A stretch of 64,000 bases of DNA from Flagellimonas zhangzhouensis (GCF_900102925.1 NZ_FNKI01000002.1:434001-498000); one strand, 5' to 3'; positions 25,323 through 34,559 are shown, counted from the stretch's first letter. The notes: generated from the letters alone by a model not told the origin. Numbers and translations are program-made.

Positions 25323-25613
25323 ATGAGCGAACTAGTTGGTATTGTGGATTCTTTGGAAAATAAGGTGAGCAAATTGCTGCACAAAATGGAGCTATTGCAC
25401 CAAGTAAACGCCAAATTGGAAAAAGAATTGGACCTCTTAAAAGATGAAAACAATGACAAACTACAAGCACTGGCGGATTGGGAAGAAAAATACAATTCGT
25501 TAAAAATGGCAAATACAATGCTGGGTAGTGATACGAGTAAAACAGAAGCTAAGCTCAAAATAAATACATTGATTCGCGAACTCGATGTTTGCATAGCCAA
25601 GTTGGCGGATTAA
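25323..25613 (+). CDS. Small coiled-coil protein, ZapB-like by context
   Basis: A 96-residue, almost wholly helical charged protein. Leucine-rich heptads run from ELVGIVDSLENKVSKLLHKM through VNAKLEKELDLLKDENNDKL, with no membrane helix. It sits 14 bases upstream of zapA. In many bacteria a short coiled-coil partner of ZapA (ZapB-like) is placed similarly, so a divisome accessory role is inferred. Sequence similarity alone would not identify it. The promoter with a good -33/-7 pair lies at 25266-25296, and the TTG at 25266 is part of that promoter rather than the start codon. Confidence 0.7.
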   Translation: MSELVGIVDSLENKVSKLLHKMELLHQVNAKLEKELDLLKDENNDKLQALADWEEKYNSLKMANTMLGSDTSKTEAKLKINTLIRELDVCIAKLAD

Positions 25614-25627
25614 TTTGTACTGATATT

Positions 25628-25921
25628 ATGGACGAAAAGCTCAAAATAAAGCTTTCCATTGCCGATAGGGTGTATCCCCTGACAATCGACCCAAGGCAAG
25701 AAGAAGGTTTGCGAAAAGCCGCCAAGAACATTGAGAACTTGGTGAAAAAATTTGAGCAAAACTATGCCGTTAGGGATAAGCAAGATGTATTGGCCATGTG
25801 TGCCCTGCAGTTTGCATCCAAAATTGAGCAAGGAGGTATCGACCAATCTGAAAATGCCGAAGCTGCCATGCAGCGCTTAAAGGCCTTGGATGAGTTGCTG
25901 CACTCCAAATTAGGGGAATAA
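25628..25921 (+). CDS. zapA: Cell division protein ZapA
   Basis: A 97-residue protein that binds and bundles FtsZ filaments at the Z ring. It begins MDEKLKIKLSIADRVYPLTI, the standard ZapA opening with beta strands. The helix EEGLRKAAKNIENLVKKFEQ leads into the C-terminal coiled coil used for dimers and tetramers. The core segment DVLAMCALQFASKIEQ is also typical. A TTG at 25589 would place its start inside the previous gene, so I take the ATG at 25628. Order is coiled-coil gene, zapA, 6S-type RNA, rny, the arrangement expected of Flavobacteriaceae. Confidence 0.9.
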   Translation: MDEKLKIKLSIADRVYPLTIDPRQEEGLRKAAKNIENLVKKFEQNYAVRDKQDVLAMCALQFASKIEQGGIDQSENAEAAMQRLKALDELLHSKLGE

Positions 25922-25947
25922 GTTCTTTTAAATAAAATATTGTTACT

Positions 25948-26119
25948 GCCCACATTGGTATTAATTTTTTGACAAACTCAACACTATTACAAATAGAAAG
26001 GGTGAGTTTAGTCTGTAAAAGCAGGCCCTACTCGTATAGGGATCCTTGATCAGGCTGTTAGCCCTAAACCTGTTATTAGGAGTTTGTACAAAACTTCGGT
26101 CAATGTGGGCTTTTTTTTT
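25948..26119 (+). ncRNA. ssrS: 6S-type regulatory RNA (6S-Flavo-like)
   Basis: A 172-base intergenic unit between zapA and rny. Its ends GCCCACATTG (25948-25957) and CAATGTGGGC (26101-26110) pair perfectly over ten bases, followed by nine T, so it is a closed transcript with its own terminator. Inside, ACAAACTC (25972-25979) pairs with GAGTTTGT (26080-26087), leaving a large internal loop, the shape of 6S RNA. Apical hairpins include CCCTA-CTCG-TATAGGG and GATCC-TT-GATC. The zapA-adjacent locus is also that of ssrS in E. coli, and a 6S-Flavo RNA has been described in this family. 6S RNA binds RNA polymerase holoenzyme and tunes stationary-phase transcription. Identity rests on locus and fold; no covariance search was run. 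Confidence 0.8.
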
Positions 26120-26136
26120 AACTAAACATAGCCAAA

Positions 26137-27708
26137 ATGGATAATATCATAGTAATAGCCGCTGCAGCCGTTGTAGGGTTGGCGATCGGTTTTTCAATAG
26201 CAAAAATGATGGAGAAAGGCAAGGCCTCCAAGACCATTGCCAATGCAAAGAAAGAAGCTGCAGATATCTTAAAAGAAGCCAATAAGGAAGGTGAGGGCAT
26301 CAAAAAGGATAAAATATTTCAGGCCAAGGAAAAGTTTTTGGAATTAAAGGCCGAGCACGAAAAGGTCATTATAAATAAAGACAAGAAAATTGCCGAAGCC
26401 GAAAAGCGTACTCGAGATAAGGAGTCGCAGGTGAGCAGTGAACTTGCCAAGAATAAAAAATTAAACGATCAACTTCAGGAGAAAATCAAAGAGGTTGATT
26501 ATAAGGGCGAAATCTTCGAAAAGAAGCACGCCGAACTGGAGAAATTGCACAAAAGCCAAGTGCAGCAACTTGAGGTAATCTCTGGATTATCTGCCGAAGA
26601 TGCCAAGTCGCAGTTATTGGAATCGTTGAAAGAAACAGCGAAGACCGATGCCATGGCCTATCTTCAAAACACCTTGGAAGAAGCGAAACTTACCGCACAG
26701 CAAGAAGCCAGAAAAATTGTTATCAACACCATTCAGCGAATTGGAACCGAAGAAGCAGTTGAAAACTGTGTATCTGTGTTCAATTTGGAGTCAGATGATG
26801 TGAAAGGACGAATTATTGGACGTGAAGGTAGAAACATTCGTGCGCTGGAAGCAGCAACGGGTGTGGAAATCATTGTGGACGATACTCCTGAAGCCATTAT
26901 TCTTTCTTGTTTTGATTCTGTACGAAGAGAAGTGGCACGTTTATCATTACACCGATTGGTGACCGATGGTAGAATTCACCCAGCTCGTATCGAGGAAGTG
27001 GTGAAAAAGACAGAGAAGCAAATCAATGAGGAAATCGCAGAAATCGGAAAACGTACCGTAATCGATTTGGGTATCCATGGATTGCACCCAGAATTAATCA
27101 AGGCAGTTGGACGTATGAAGTACCGTTCTTCTTACGGTCAAAACTTATTGCAACACTCTAGGGAGGTGGCCAAACTTTGTGGTGTAATGGCCGCTGAATT
27201 GGGTCTGAATCCAAAAATTGCCAAACGAGCAGGATTACTTCACGATATAGGAAAGGTGCCAATGGCCGAAGTAGAAGTGGAAACTCCACACGCGATTTTG
27301 GGTATGCAATGGGCCCAAAAATATGGTGAAAAGAAAGAAGTGTGCAACGCAATCGGTGCTCACCACGACGAAATAGAAATGACCACGCTTATATCTCCAA
27401 TTGTACAGGTTTGTGATGCCATTAGTGGTGCAAGACCTGGAGCAAGACGTCAAGTTTTGGATTCTTACATCCAAAGATTGAAAGATCTTGAAGATATCGC
27501 TTTTGGTTTCAATGGGGTACAAAAAGCCTATGCCATTCAAGCAGGTAGAGAACTACGTGTAATTGTTGAAAGCGAAAAAGTAAACGACGACAAAGCCGCT
27601 GAACTTTCCTTTGAGATTTCACAAAAGATACAAACCGATATGACCTATCCAGGACAGGTTAAGGTGACTGTTATTCGAGAAACACGTTCCGTAAACGTTG
27701 CTAAATAA
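26137..27708 (+). CDS. rny: Ribonuclease Y
   Basis: A membrane-anchored endoribonuclease that begins mRNA decay. Residues 1-20 form the N-terminal anchor ([19 protein letters not shown]). A long coiled coil covers about 25-200. The KH domain begins [19 protein letters not shown] (about 228-246). The HD domain has [14 protein letters not shown] and, later, GAHHDEIEM; these provide the metal ligands. The length of 523 residues is normal. The ATG lies 17 bases after the 6S RNA T tract, so rny may be transcribed from read-through or a promoter within that region. Confidence 0.96.
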   Translation: MDNIIVIAAAAVVGLAIGFSIAKMMEKGKASKTIANAKKEAADILKEANKEGEGIKKDKIFQAKEKFLELKAEHEKVIINKDKKIAEAEKRTRDKESQVSSELAKNKKLNDQLQEKIKEVDYKGEIFEKKHAELEKLHKSQVQQLEVISGLSAEDAKSQLLESLKETAKTDAMAYLQNTLEEAKLTAQQEARKIVINTIQRIGTEEAVENCVSVFNLESDDVKGRIIGREGRNIRALEAATGVEIIVDDTPEAIILSCFDSVRREVARLSLHRLVTDGRIHPARIEEVVKKTEKQINEEIAEIGKRTVIDLGIHGLHPELIKAVGRMKYRSSYGQNLLQHSREVAKLCGVMAAELGLNPKIAKRAGLLHDIGKVPMAEVEVETPHAILGMQWAQKYGEKKEVCNAIGAHHDEIEMTTLISPIVQVCDAISGARPGARRQVLDSYIQRLKDLEDIAFGFNGVQKAYAIQAGRELRVIVESEKVNDDKAAELSFEISQKIQTDMTYPGQVKVTVIRETRSVNVAK

Positions 27709-27719
27709 TTAGGTTTTAC

Positions 27720-28997
27720 TTAGTACTCAGTTCCTGAAGCTTTCTCAAGAATCTTGTCGATAGGTATTTCGGTTAATCCCGTAAAAGAGGTGTTGAAACG
27801 AATGTTGGGCGTGTCAGACATGGCTATGAACCATTGACCATTCCCATAAGCAATGGAAGTGATTTTGTAATCTTCCCCTGCCTTTTCGCGAATCCAATCT
27901 ATGGGGTAGTCCTCTGAGGTTTTCCAAGTTTGTCGACCTAAATTGGCATTCTTGCTCATACTGAAGGCCCAAACACCACCACCATAGGTAGCAGAAGTTA
28001 TGGAAAAGCCTTCATTCCAATTGTCGCTAATCCAGCTTTTTGGAAATTCGTAACTGGTTTTCCAACGTTGGGTGCTTAATCCAGTATTTTTTGTCATGGC
28101 CAAGTACCAATTTCCTGCGCCATAGGTAATGGAGGTAATGTGGTGTGAATCATCCCATTTTTCTTTTATCCAATCTTTGGGGAAAGTATCCGATTTTTTC
28201 CATGATTGTGGTCCACTTAGGTTGGGGCCTTTACTCATAACAACCAAAAATCGACCCATGAAAGAGTCATAAGATAAATCGGTTATAAAATAACCTTCAC
28301 CCCATTGCTGTTTGATCCAATCATTAGGATATGTGTCAGATTGTTTAATGATTTGCTTGGTGTATGCCGAAGCCCCAAAATCACTCATCGCAATTACCCA
28401 CTCGCCTTTGTCATAAGGAGGATTATAATGGCTTATTCCATGTCCTACTGCAGCAATAGCAGTATCTGTGGTTTTAAATTCGGCTTGACCATTTCCTAAA
28501 AACGATAATAATTGATAAATGATATCCTCACTGTCCAAATAATCATCCAAATATCTTGTAGTGACTGCCTCTTTTTGTAGGCTTATCCAATATAAAGTGG
28601 GTTTCATATACTGGGTAAAATCTCCACCATTAAAACCTTTATCATCTGCGGTAAAGGCCTCATATTTTCCATTCCCCAAGGATTTAATGTAGAAATTATC
28701 GGCATTATAGTTGGCACCAGCCGCTCCGCGTTTCATTGTGGCACCAAAGCCATCCCAATATTCATCGGTTTCTCCATTTGATTTCGTAAAAGTTTTAAGT
28801 TGACTCTCATACAAAGCGACTCTTTCAGATCCGTTCATGAAGTATTTTACACAAACGAAGGCGTCTTTGTCGGTATGTTGAACAAAAAATGCCGTGTATT
28901 TTACATCATTGCTGATCCAACTAGTTTCAAAAAATGATTGGGAAAAGGAAAATTGACTGCAAAGAAAGAACAGCCCTAGAATAAAAAGGTTTTTCAT
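27720..28997 (-). CDS. Secreted tryptophan-rich repeat protein
   Basis: A 425-residue product with a signal peptide (MKNLFILGLFFLCSQFSFSQ). Residues about 20-140 form a globular domain (FFETSWISNDVKYTAFFVQH). From about 195 to 410 come four full and one partial copies of a ~45-residue repeat, with a core like W-K-x-S-x-x-F-P-K-x-W-I, then I-T-S-x-x-Y-G, then G-x-W-x-x-A-M-S-K. Examples are QRWKTSYEFPKSWISDNW and QTWKTSEDYPIDWIREK. The regular repeats suggest a beta-propeller or solenoid. I cannot name the family with confidence, although DUF7477-type repeats look similar. No catalytic motif is visible. Confidence 0.7.
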   Translation of the reverse strand: MKNLFILGLFFLCSQFSFSQSFFETSWISNDVKYTAFFVQHTDKDAFVCVKYFMNGSERVALYESQLKTFTKSNGETDEYWDGFGATMKRGAAGANYNADNFYIKSLGNGKYEAFTADDKGFNGGDFTQYMKPTLYWISLQKEAVTTRYLDDYLDSEDIIYQLLSFLGNGQAEFKTTDTAIAAVGHGISHYNPPYDKGEWVIAMSDFGASAYTKQIIKQSDTYPNDWIKQQWGEGYFITDLSYDSFMGRFLVVMSKGPNLSGPQSWKKSDTFPKDWIKEKWDDSHHITSITYGAGNWYLAMTKNTGLSTQRWKTSYEFPKSWISDNWNEGFSITSATYGGGVWAFSMSKNANLGRQTWKTSEDYPIDWIREKAGEDYKITSIAYGNGQWFIAMSDTPNIRFNTSFTGLTEIPIDKILEKASGTEY

Positions 28998-29178
28998 GGT
29001 TCGGAGGTTTGGTATTCTAAAAGTGTAAAGGTTTTAATTCTTGTAATTTTTCACAAGAAAAAGGGGTGAATTGCGCAAAAATGTAAGTAAACATTCAGTT
29101 TGTGTTCATTTCACAAGGTTTTGCGGGCCGCAAAATAAATGACAGGCTGATAATTGTCATACTTTCCCAAGCGGGATA

Positions 29179-29640
29179 ATGCTAACTTCATTCAAGGAAT
29201 TTTTAATACTCGGAAAGATGAAAACTGGTATTCCTGTCTCGAAAATTATGACCAAAAAGTTGGTCACCCTAAGCCCAAAAGATGATTTGGTTACTGCTGA
29301 AAAGCTATTCAAAAAACATCACATTCGGCATATTCCCGTAGTAGAAGGAAAAATAATCAAAGGTATGTTGAGCTATACCGATTTACTTCGAATTAGTTTT
29401 GCCGATGCCGTGGACGAACATGAAGAATTTGTGGACACCATTGTCTACAATATGTTCACCATTCCGCAAGTTATGGTCAACGATGTGGTTTGTGTAACTT
29501 CGGATACTACCATTCGGGAAGTTGCAGAAACGTTGTCGAAAAGGGAGTTCCATGCAATGCCTGTGGTGGATGATGGAAAAATTAAGGGAATTGTAACCAC
29601 AACCGACCTTATCAAATACTTTTTAAAGGCTATTGAGTGA
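29179..29640 (+). CDS. Stand-alone CBS-domain pair protein
   Basis: A 153-residue protein made of two CBS domains and little else. CBS1 has the typical VSKIMTKKLVTLSPKDDLVT, HHIRHIPVVEGKIIKGMLSY. CBS2 has PQVMVNDVVCVTSDTTIREV, REFHAMPVVDDGKIKGIVTT. Such Bateman pairs bind adenosyl nucleotides (AMP, ATP, NAD or SAM) and regulate partners; the partner here is unknown. An internal ATG at 29218 (MKTGIPVSKIM) is a plausible alternative start since it removes an extra N-terminal tail. It is convergent with the DUF349 gene. Confidence 0.85.
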   Translation: MLTSFKEFLILGKMKTGIPVSKIMTKKLVTLSPKDDLVTAEKLFKKHHIRHIPVVEGKIIKGMLSYTDLLRISFADAVDEHEEFVDTIVYNMFTIPQVMVNDVVCVTSDTTIREVAETLSKREFHAMPVVDDGKIKGIVTTTDLIKYFLKAIE

Positions 29641-29661
29641 ACGTAAAAGTGTGATGGGAAT

Positions 29662-31713
29662 TTATTCTTCTTCTCCAGCGTTGTCCTCTTCCTCCTCGGC
29701 TTCTTTATTGAGCTTATGCTCCAATATGTTCAAGTTTTTCAACTTTTCTTTCCAAGTTTGAAGGGCATCTTTTTGTTTGTTCAGGTTGTTTACGACCTGT
29801 TTCACCAAAGGATTGTCTTCGGAATCGCCAGAGAAAAACTGCAAGTTGTTTTCCAATTGACGAATGTCAGCTTTGATTTCGTTGACTTTACGCTTAATAA
29901 ATACACGTTCGTTGCCAATGGCCTGGTTGTCTTCTGTTTTGGCCAATTCCTGTACTTTGTTGCCGTAGCGCAGTAAATCGGATTCTTGTCGACTGATGCC
30001 CATTTTTTTGAAAAGGGCCTCCATGATTTTATTAAACTTGCTGTTGATGTGTTTTTTGTTGTATGGAATTCGACCATATTGTTTCCATTCGGCAAGGAAT
30101 CCTTTTAATTCCTCCAAGTCTTTTTTCTTGTCGCCGCTCAGTTGGAATTTCTTCAAACGCTCTAAACAGGCATTTTTATGTTTGAAGTTTTCGAACTCTT
30201 CCTTGTGTGCCTCGTTTTGCTCAGAATGCAGCCTGTCAAAGTAATGGTTACAAGCATTTTTAAACTCGTTCCAGATTTTATCAGAATACTTTCTGGGTAC
30301 ATGTCCAATTTTCTTCCATTCGCTCTGAATGCGTTTCATTTCTGGAGTGGTGGAAGCGTAGTCATCGTTGTCCTTTAATGAAATTGCTAATTCCAGCAGC
30401 TCTTTTTTGCGCTCGAGATTTTGTTGCTGATCCTTCTTTTGGTTTTTATAAAAGGAGTTTTTACTGCGATTAAACTGTCGTACGGCTTCTTTAAACTGAC
30501 TCCAAGTTTCCTCGTTTACCTTTTGAGGTACTTTTCCAGCATTAAAAAAGGATTCACGAAGTTCTTCTACCTCTTTAATTTGTTTTTGGATACCTCTATG
30601 GTTGTCTGCTACGTTTTCGGCAATCTTGGCAATTGAGGCTATAATTTCCTGCTTTTTCACCAAATTGACTTCGTAACCCTTCTCCAGTTCCATGAAATGC
30701 TCTTGTCTACGCTGGTGCATAGCTTTGGTAGCACTACTAAAACGGTCCCAAATTTCTTCTCGATTTTCTTTGGCAACGGGTCCAATATCTTCCTTCCAAA
30801 TTTTGTGAAGGGTCTGTAGTTCCCTAAAAGCTTTTCCGAGGTCTGGTTCCTTGGCCAAAGCTTCGGCGCGTTCCACCAACTTTTGTTTTTCCTCTAGATT
30901 GTGTTTAAAATCCAGATCACGTAACTCGCGGTTCAAGTGCAGGAAATCGTAGAAGATTTCCATGTGGTGATGGTAGGTGCGCCAAACATCGTTGTAATTG
31001 GTGCGGGGAATCGGTCCTGCATTTTTCCAGCGGTGTTGCAGGTCTTTAAAGTTATTATAGGTAGTGTTGATGTCTTCTTCGATATCGATAAGGCCTTTAA
31101 GCTCTTCGATAATTTCCAGTCTTTTTTGCAAATTGTCCTTTAAGGACTGCTCCAATTGTTTGTAGTAGTGGTCACGTTTTTCACGGTATTCGGAGTAGAC
31201 CTCGTTGAACTGTCTTTTAGATACCGAATTGTACCGAAAATCGATTTCGTTACCACCCTTGGAAACAAACTCCTCTTTTTTGTGCTCTAAAAACTCCTGA
31301 AACTTTTGGTCGAACTCATATTTTATGGAGCTCACATGCTTGCCGATGGCTTGCACCTTTTCGTTCTTTACCAAGCGTTGTAATTCTCCTACCAAATTTT
31401 CCATGGACATGGAATGGTAATCCAAAATCGGAATATAATGGCGCTTTTCGTTGTCTGAATCTTCGGCATCTTCAGCGTTGGACTCGTCTATTTCATCTAA
31501 ATGATTGTCGGAATCTTCTTGAGCTTCAGTTGTTTTAGGTGCTTCAGCACTCTCTTGTTCAACTTTGGTTTCCTCTTCACTTTCGGATGTTGTTACTTCA
31601 GACGCAGCGGGTTCAGCTTGTGTGCTTTCCTCCACTTGTCCAGTGTTGTTTTCCGAAATTTGTTCTGTTCCACCTTCAGCTTCCTGCTGAAGTTTACGCT
31701 CATTTTCCTGCAT
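29662..31713 (-). CDS. DUF349 coiled-coil protein
   Basis: A 683-residue soluble protein with an acidic, low-complexity N-terminus (Glu/Ser/Thr, about 1-90). It continues as long helical repeats of the DUF349 type. Recurrent W-K blocks appear, for example RWKNAGPIPRTNYNDVW, IWKEDIGPVAKENREEIWDR, SEWKKIGHVPRKYSDKIWNE and EWKQYGRIPYNKKHINSKFN. At least four such units are visible. It ends in a charged coiled coil and acidic tail. Proteins of this family are abundant in Bacteroidota and have no agreed function. A very good -33/-7 promoter lies upstream at 31780-31807. Confidence 0.85.
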   Translation of the reverse strand: MQENERKLQQEAEGGTEQISENNTGQVEESTQAEPAASEVTTSESEEETKVEQESAEAPKTTEAQEDSDNHLDEIDESNAEDAEDSDNEKRHYIPILDYHSMSMENLVGELQRLVKNEKVQAIGKHVSSIKYEFDQKFQEFLEHKKEEFVSKGGNEIDFRYNSVSKRQFNEVYSEYREKRDHYYKQLEQSLKDNLQKRLEIIEELKGLIDIEEDINTTYNNFKDLQHRWKNAGPIPRTNYNDVWRTYHHHMEIFYDFLHLNRELRDLDFKHNLEEKQKLVERAEALAKEPDLGKAFRELQTLHKIWKEDIGPVAKENREEIWDRFSSATKAMHQRRQEHFMELEKGYEVNLVKKQEIIASIAKIAENVADNHRGIQKQIKEVEELRESFFNAGKVPQKVNEETWSQFKEAVRQFNRSKNSFYKNQKKDQQQNLERKKELLELAISLKDNDDYASTTPEMKRIQSEWKKIGHVPRKYSDKIWNEFKNACNHYFDRLHSEQNEAHKEEFENFKHKNACLERLKKFQLSGDKKKDLEELKGFLAEWKQYGRIPYNKKHINSKFNKIMEALFKKMGISRQESDLLRYGNKVQELAKTEDNQAIGNERVFIKRKVNEIKADIRQLENNLQFFSGDSEDNPLVKQVVNNLNKQKDALQTWKEKLKNLNILEHKLNKEAEEEEDNAGEEE

Positions 31714-31779
31714 TAGAAGTCTCTTTTGCTACTGATTGATGATAATTATAGCCAATTTAACAACTAAATTGCCCATTAG

Positions 31780-31807
31780 CAAAAGTATTGATTCTTCTTT
31801 TGAACAA
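31780..31807 (-). promoter_or_regulatory. -33/-7 promoter of the DUF349 gene
   Basis: On the minus strand TTG (31807-31805), a 17-base spacer, then TACTTTTG (31787-31780): a full match to the Bacteroidota TTG/TAnnTTTG promoter. The ATG lies 66 bases downstream. Confidence 0.7.
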
Positions 31808-31855
31808 GTTTTGAGATGTGTAGAATGGAATATTCCTATTATGGATTACAAAAAT

Positions 31856-32605
31856 CTAGGAGTTGTTCCAGATTTCCCATGCCTTTTCAGCCTGCCCTTT
31901 GAGCATATCCAGACCATTGCATATGGCAGCACCTCGTTTTTCACCTTGTTTCAGAAAGGCAGTTTTCTCTGGATTATAGATCAAATCGTACAACAAATGT
32001 TGGCTGCCAACAAAGGTATAGGGTAGTATAGGTTTATCTTCAATATTAGGAAAAGTACCTAAGGGCGTACAGTTTACGATCAAGGTATTCTGTTCCATTA
32101 TTTCTTGATCTAATTGGTCGTAGGTCAATTGCCCTTCTTTTGGGCCTCTTGAAACATAGGTGGTTTTTATGGCCATTTCCTCCAGTACAAATTTTACTGC
32201 TTTTGATGCGCCTCCTGTTCCCAAAATCAAAGCATGGGTATGGTGTGGTTTTAAAAAAGGTTGAAGTGAAATTTCAAAACCGTAAGCATCGGTATTGAAT
32301 CCTTTAAGGCCATTTTGGGTAAATTGAATGGTATTAACGGCGCCAATTTTGGCTGCTTTGGAATCTAATTCATCCAAATAAGGGATAACTTCTTGTTTGT
32401 AGGGAATGGTGACATTGAGCCCTTTTAAATTTTCTTGTTTGAGCACTTGCGGAAATTCCTCGATAGATTGCATATCGAAGTTTTCATAGGAATGGTTTTC
32501 TAGTCCTAAATCTTTGAATTTTTGGGTGAAATACCCCTGTGAAAAGGAGTAAGAGATATTTCTACCGAGCAGCCCGAACCTGTTTGTCTTTCCTGTTGTT
32601 GCCAT
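31856..32605 (-). CDS. aroE: Shikimate 5-dehydrogenase AroE
   Basis: Reduces 3-dehydroshikimate to shikimate with NADPH in aromatic amino acid synthesis. Visible are the substrate-binding SYSFSQGYF, the catalytic-lysine block NVTIPYKQEVIPYLDEL (about Lys68), GFNTDAYGFE (Asp) and the nucleotide-binding LGTGGASKAVKFVLEEM. Length is 249 residues, on the short side but complete (family about 250-290). The ATG overlaps the upstream DUF368 gene by 44 bases, an unusually long overlap, and no better internal start exists since the conserved FGLLGRNISYS follows within ten residues. Cofactor preference is inferred from the family. Confidence 0.94.
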   Translation of the reverse strand: MATTGKTNRFGLLGRNISYSFSQGYFTQKFKDLGLENHSYENFDMQSIEEFPQVLKQENLKGLNVTIPYKQEVIPYLDELDSKAAKIGAVNTIQFTQNGLKGFNTDAYGFEISLQPFLKPHHTHALILGTGGASKAVKFVLEEMAIKTTYVSRGPKEGQLTYDQLDQEIMEQNTLIVNCTPLGTFPNIEDKPILPYTFVGSQHLLYDLIYNPEKTAFLKQGEKRGAAICNGLDMLKGQAEKAWEIWNNS

Positions 32606-33599
32606 ACCATTCCAAAATCAATAATAACAAAATCCCCATCACAATAAATAAAATGGCCCACCAAGTTTCAGCTTGGGCCATTTGGGGTAGGTGTCGTGTG
32701 TAATTTAAAATTATTTTATCGCCGTTTGAATCCAATAATGGATTACCAGCGCCATCCAATTTAAAAACTGTTTTTTTCCAAGGCCAAAGCACCCCGAGTG
32801 ATCCAGTTATGAAACCAATGAGGACGGCTGTTGTTAGGTGCTTGTAATGCTTTAGTACGTAACTGAGCAAATGGGAAAATGTTACCAAACCTGTGGCGGA
32901 ACCCAAGGTGAACACGGCCAATATTTTTAATATTTGAATACGCTCTGCATTCTGCATAAAGCTAAAATCCCCTTGAAATATTTCTGAAAAGGTGTCGTAA
33001 AGGGCGTTAACAGAATCGACCAGAAGCAACACATAGTTGCCCAGTAAAATCAAAATAAAAGATCCTGATAGTCCTGGAAGGGTCATCCCTGAAACACTGA
33101 TAATTCCACAGAAAAAAATGAAAAAGAGGTTGTCGTTTTCCTTTGCAGGGTTCAAAAAACTGATGGAAATTCCGATGACAAGACCGATAAATGCAGCAGG
33201 AACGGTTTTCTTGTTCCAATGTGCAAAATCTTTTCCAATGTAGTAAATCGAGCCCATAACCATTCCGAAAAATGTGGCCCATACAAAAAGCTCATTGTGC
33301 TCCAGAAAATAATCCAAAATTCGGGATACGCTGAAATAACTTACCAGCATTCCAAAAATCAAAAGCCCTAAAAAGCGCGCATTGGTGTATTGATAAAAGC
33401 TTTTGAAACGCCCATTGAACAATAACTTTACGGCTTTGGAATTGAGTTTTTGAAGGGAATAGATGAATTCTTCGTAAAAACCGCCCACAAAGGCCACAAT
33501 TCCACCTGAAACCCCAGGAACTTTATTGGCCGCACCCATGCATAGTCCTTTAATGACCAAGAAAATATTGTCCAGCAATGTTCTAGGTTGTTGTGGCAT
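32562..33599 (-). CDS. DUF368 membrane transporter, PopT-like (copy A)
   Basis: A 345-residue protein with about eight to nine membrane helices, opening with MGAANKVPGVSGGIVAFVGG, the hallmark DUF368 loop. A matching second repeat block reads MTLPGLSGSFILILLGNYV. DUF368 members (PopT) have been reported as translocases that recycle undecaprenyl phosphate to the cytosolic face; transport here is inferred from family. The gene follows the paralogous copy B by 18 bases, and aroE overlaps its end. It has 40 residues more than copy B, chiefly in the loop before the last helix and in the tail. Confidence 0.88.
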   Translation of the reverse strand: MPQQPRTLLDNIFLVIKGLCMGAANKVPGVSGGIVAFVGGFYEEFIYSLQKLNSKAVKLLFNGRFKSFYQYTNARFLGLLIFGMLVSYFSVSRILDYFLEHNELFVWATFFGMVMGSIYYIGKDFAHWNKKTVPAAFIGLVIGISISFLNPAKENDNLFFIFFCGIISVSGMTLPGLSGSFILILLGNYVLLLVDSVNALYDTFSEIFQGDFSFMQNAERIQILKILAVFTLGSATGLVTFSHLLSYVLKHYKHLTTAVLIGFITGSLGVLWPWKKTVFKLDGAGNPLLDSNGDKIILNYTRHLPQMAQAETWWAILFIVMGILLLLILEWYGNNRKDKQVRAAR

Positions 33600-33617
33600 G
33601 GCCGATTTTTGAGTTCC

Positions 33618-34535
33618 TTATTTTTTGGAAGCTGCTTTTTCCAGGATAAAAATAAGTGAAAAACCGATGATGGCGAGAACTATAGCGAGCATTAATCTGT
33701 TGTCGCCCTCAAATGCCCATGGTAATACGTTCATATCGTCCACAACCATGGTTTTGTCTCCAAAAGTTTTGGTTTCCAAAACCTTTTTCCATGGCCAAAT
33801 TTTGTTCAATGAGCCTAGAATAAAACCCGTAAGTAGAGCTAGTGTAATGTTTTTATAGTGATTGAACATCCATTTGAGCAATCGAGCAAAGCTCAATAGG
33901 CCAAATACGGCTCCAAGTCCTACGGTCAAGATTATTTTAATATCTCTTTCGTGTACGGCATCCAAAATAGTTTTGTACGACCCCAAAAGCACTAGAATAA
34001 AGGCTCCTGAAATCCCTGGTAAAATCATGGCACAAATGGCCAATGCCCCAGACATAAACAAATAAGGGAGGCTGTCGGTGTTTTCACTAACAGGCAGTTG
34101 AGTTATAAAAAAGGCCAATGCAGCCCCTATAATAAAAACCACAACGGTTCCCAAGCTCCATTTGGTGATTTCCTTCCCTACGAAGAAAATACTGGCTAAA
34201 ACCAACCCGAAGAAAAAGCTCCAGAGTAAAATAGGTTCGTTTTCCAACAGGTAACTTAAAAACTTGGCCAAAGACAGCACGCTGATAAAAATTCCCAAGA
34301 AAAGGGCCAGTAAGAAGTTGCCATTCACTTTGTTCCAAACGGCCTTAATACCATCCTTTTTTAAAATGGATATCAGGGAAAAATCAATATTATTGATGGA
34401 TGTGATAAGTTCCTCGTAAATCCCCGAAATAAAGGCGATGGTTCCTCCAGAAACTCCTGGAACAACATCTGCGGCCCCCATGGCCATTCCTTTTAGGGTA
34501 ACAAAGACATAGTCCAGTATGCGACGTGGCTTCAT
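33618..34535 (-). CDS. DUF368 membrane transporter, PopT-like (copy B)
   Basis: A 305-residue paralogue of the adjacent gene, with GAADVVPGVSGGTIAFISG and the second repeat MILPGISGAFILVLLGSYKT, both close to copy A. About eight membrane helices are visible. Undecaprenyl phosphate flipping is the probable role from family knowledge. A tandem pair could be a heterodimer or two transporters used under different conditions; the sequence cannot tell. The upstream TPR gene ends 24 bases before the ATG, so the run TPR-DUF368-DUF368-aroE may be one transcript. Confidence 0.9.
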   Translation of the reverse strand: MKPRRILDYVFVTLKGMAMGAADVVPGVSGGTIAFISGIYEELITSINNIDFSLISILKKDGIKAVWNKVNGNFLLALFLGIFISVLSLAKFLSYLLENEPILLWSFFFGLVLASIFFVGKEITKWSLGTVVVFIIGAALAFFITQLPVSENTDSLPYLFMSGALAICAMILPGISGAFILVLLGSYKTILDAVHERDIKIILTVGLGAVFGLLSFARLLKWMFNHYKNITLALLTGFILGSLNKIWPWKKVLETKTFGDKTMVVDDMNVLPWAFEGDNRLMLAIVLAIIGFSLIFILEKAASKK

Positions 34536-34559
34536 AGATTTTGGATAAAAAAAGTGGCC

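Noticed and set aside
26101-26119. Stand-alone terminator of zapA
   Set aside because: The left arm of this stem lies 140 bases upstream at 25948, so it closes the whole RNA and is not a local hairpin.
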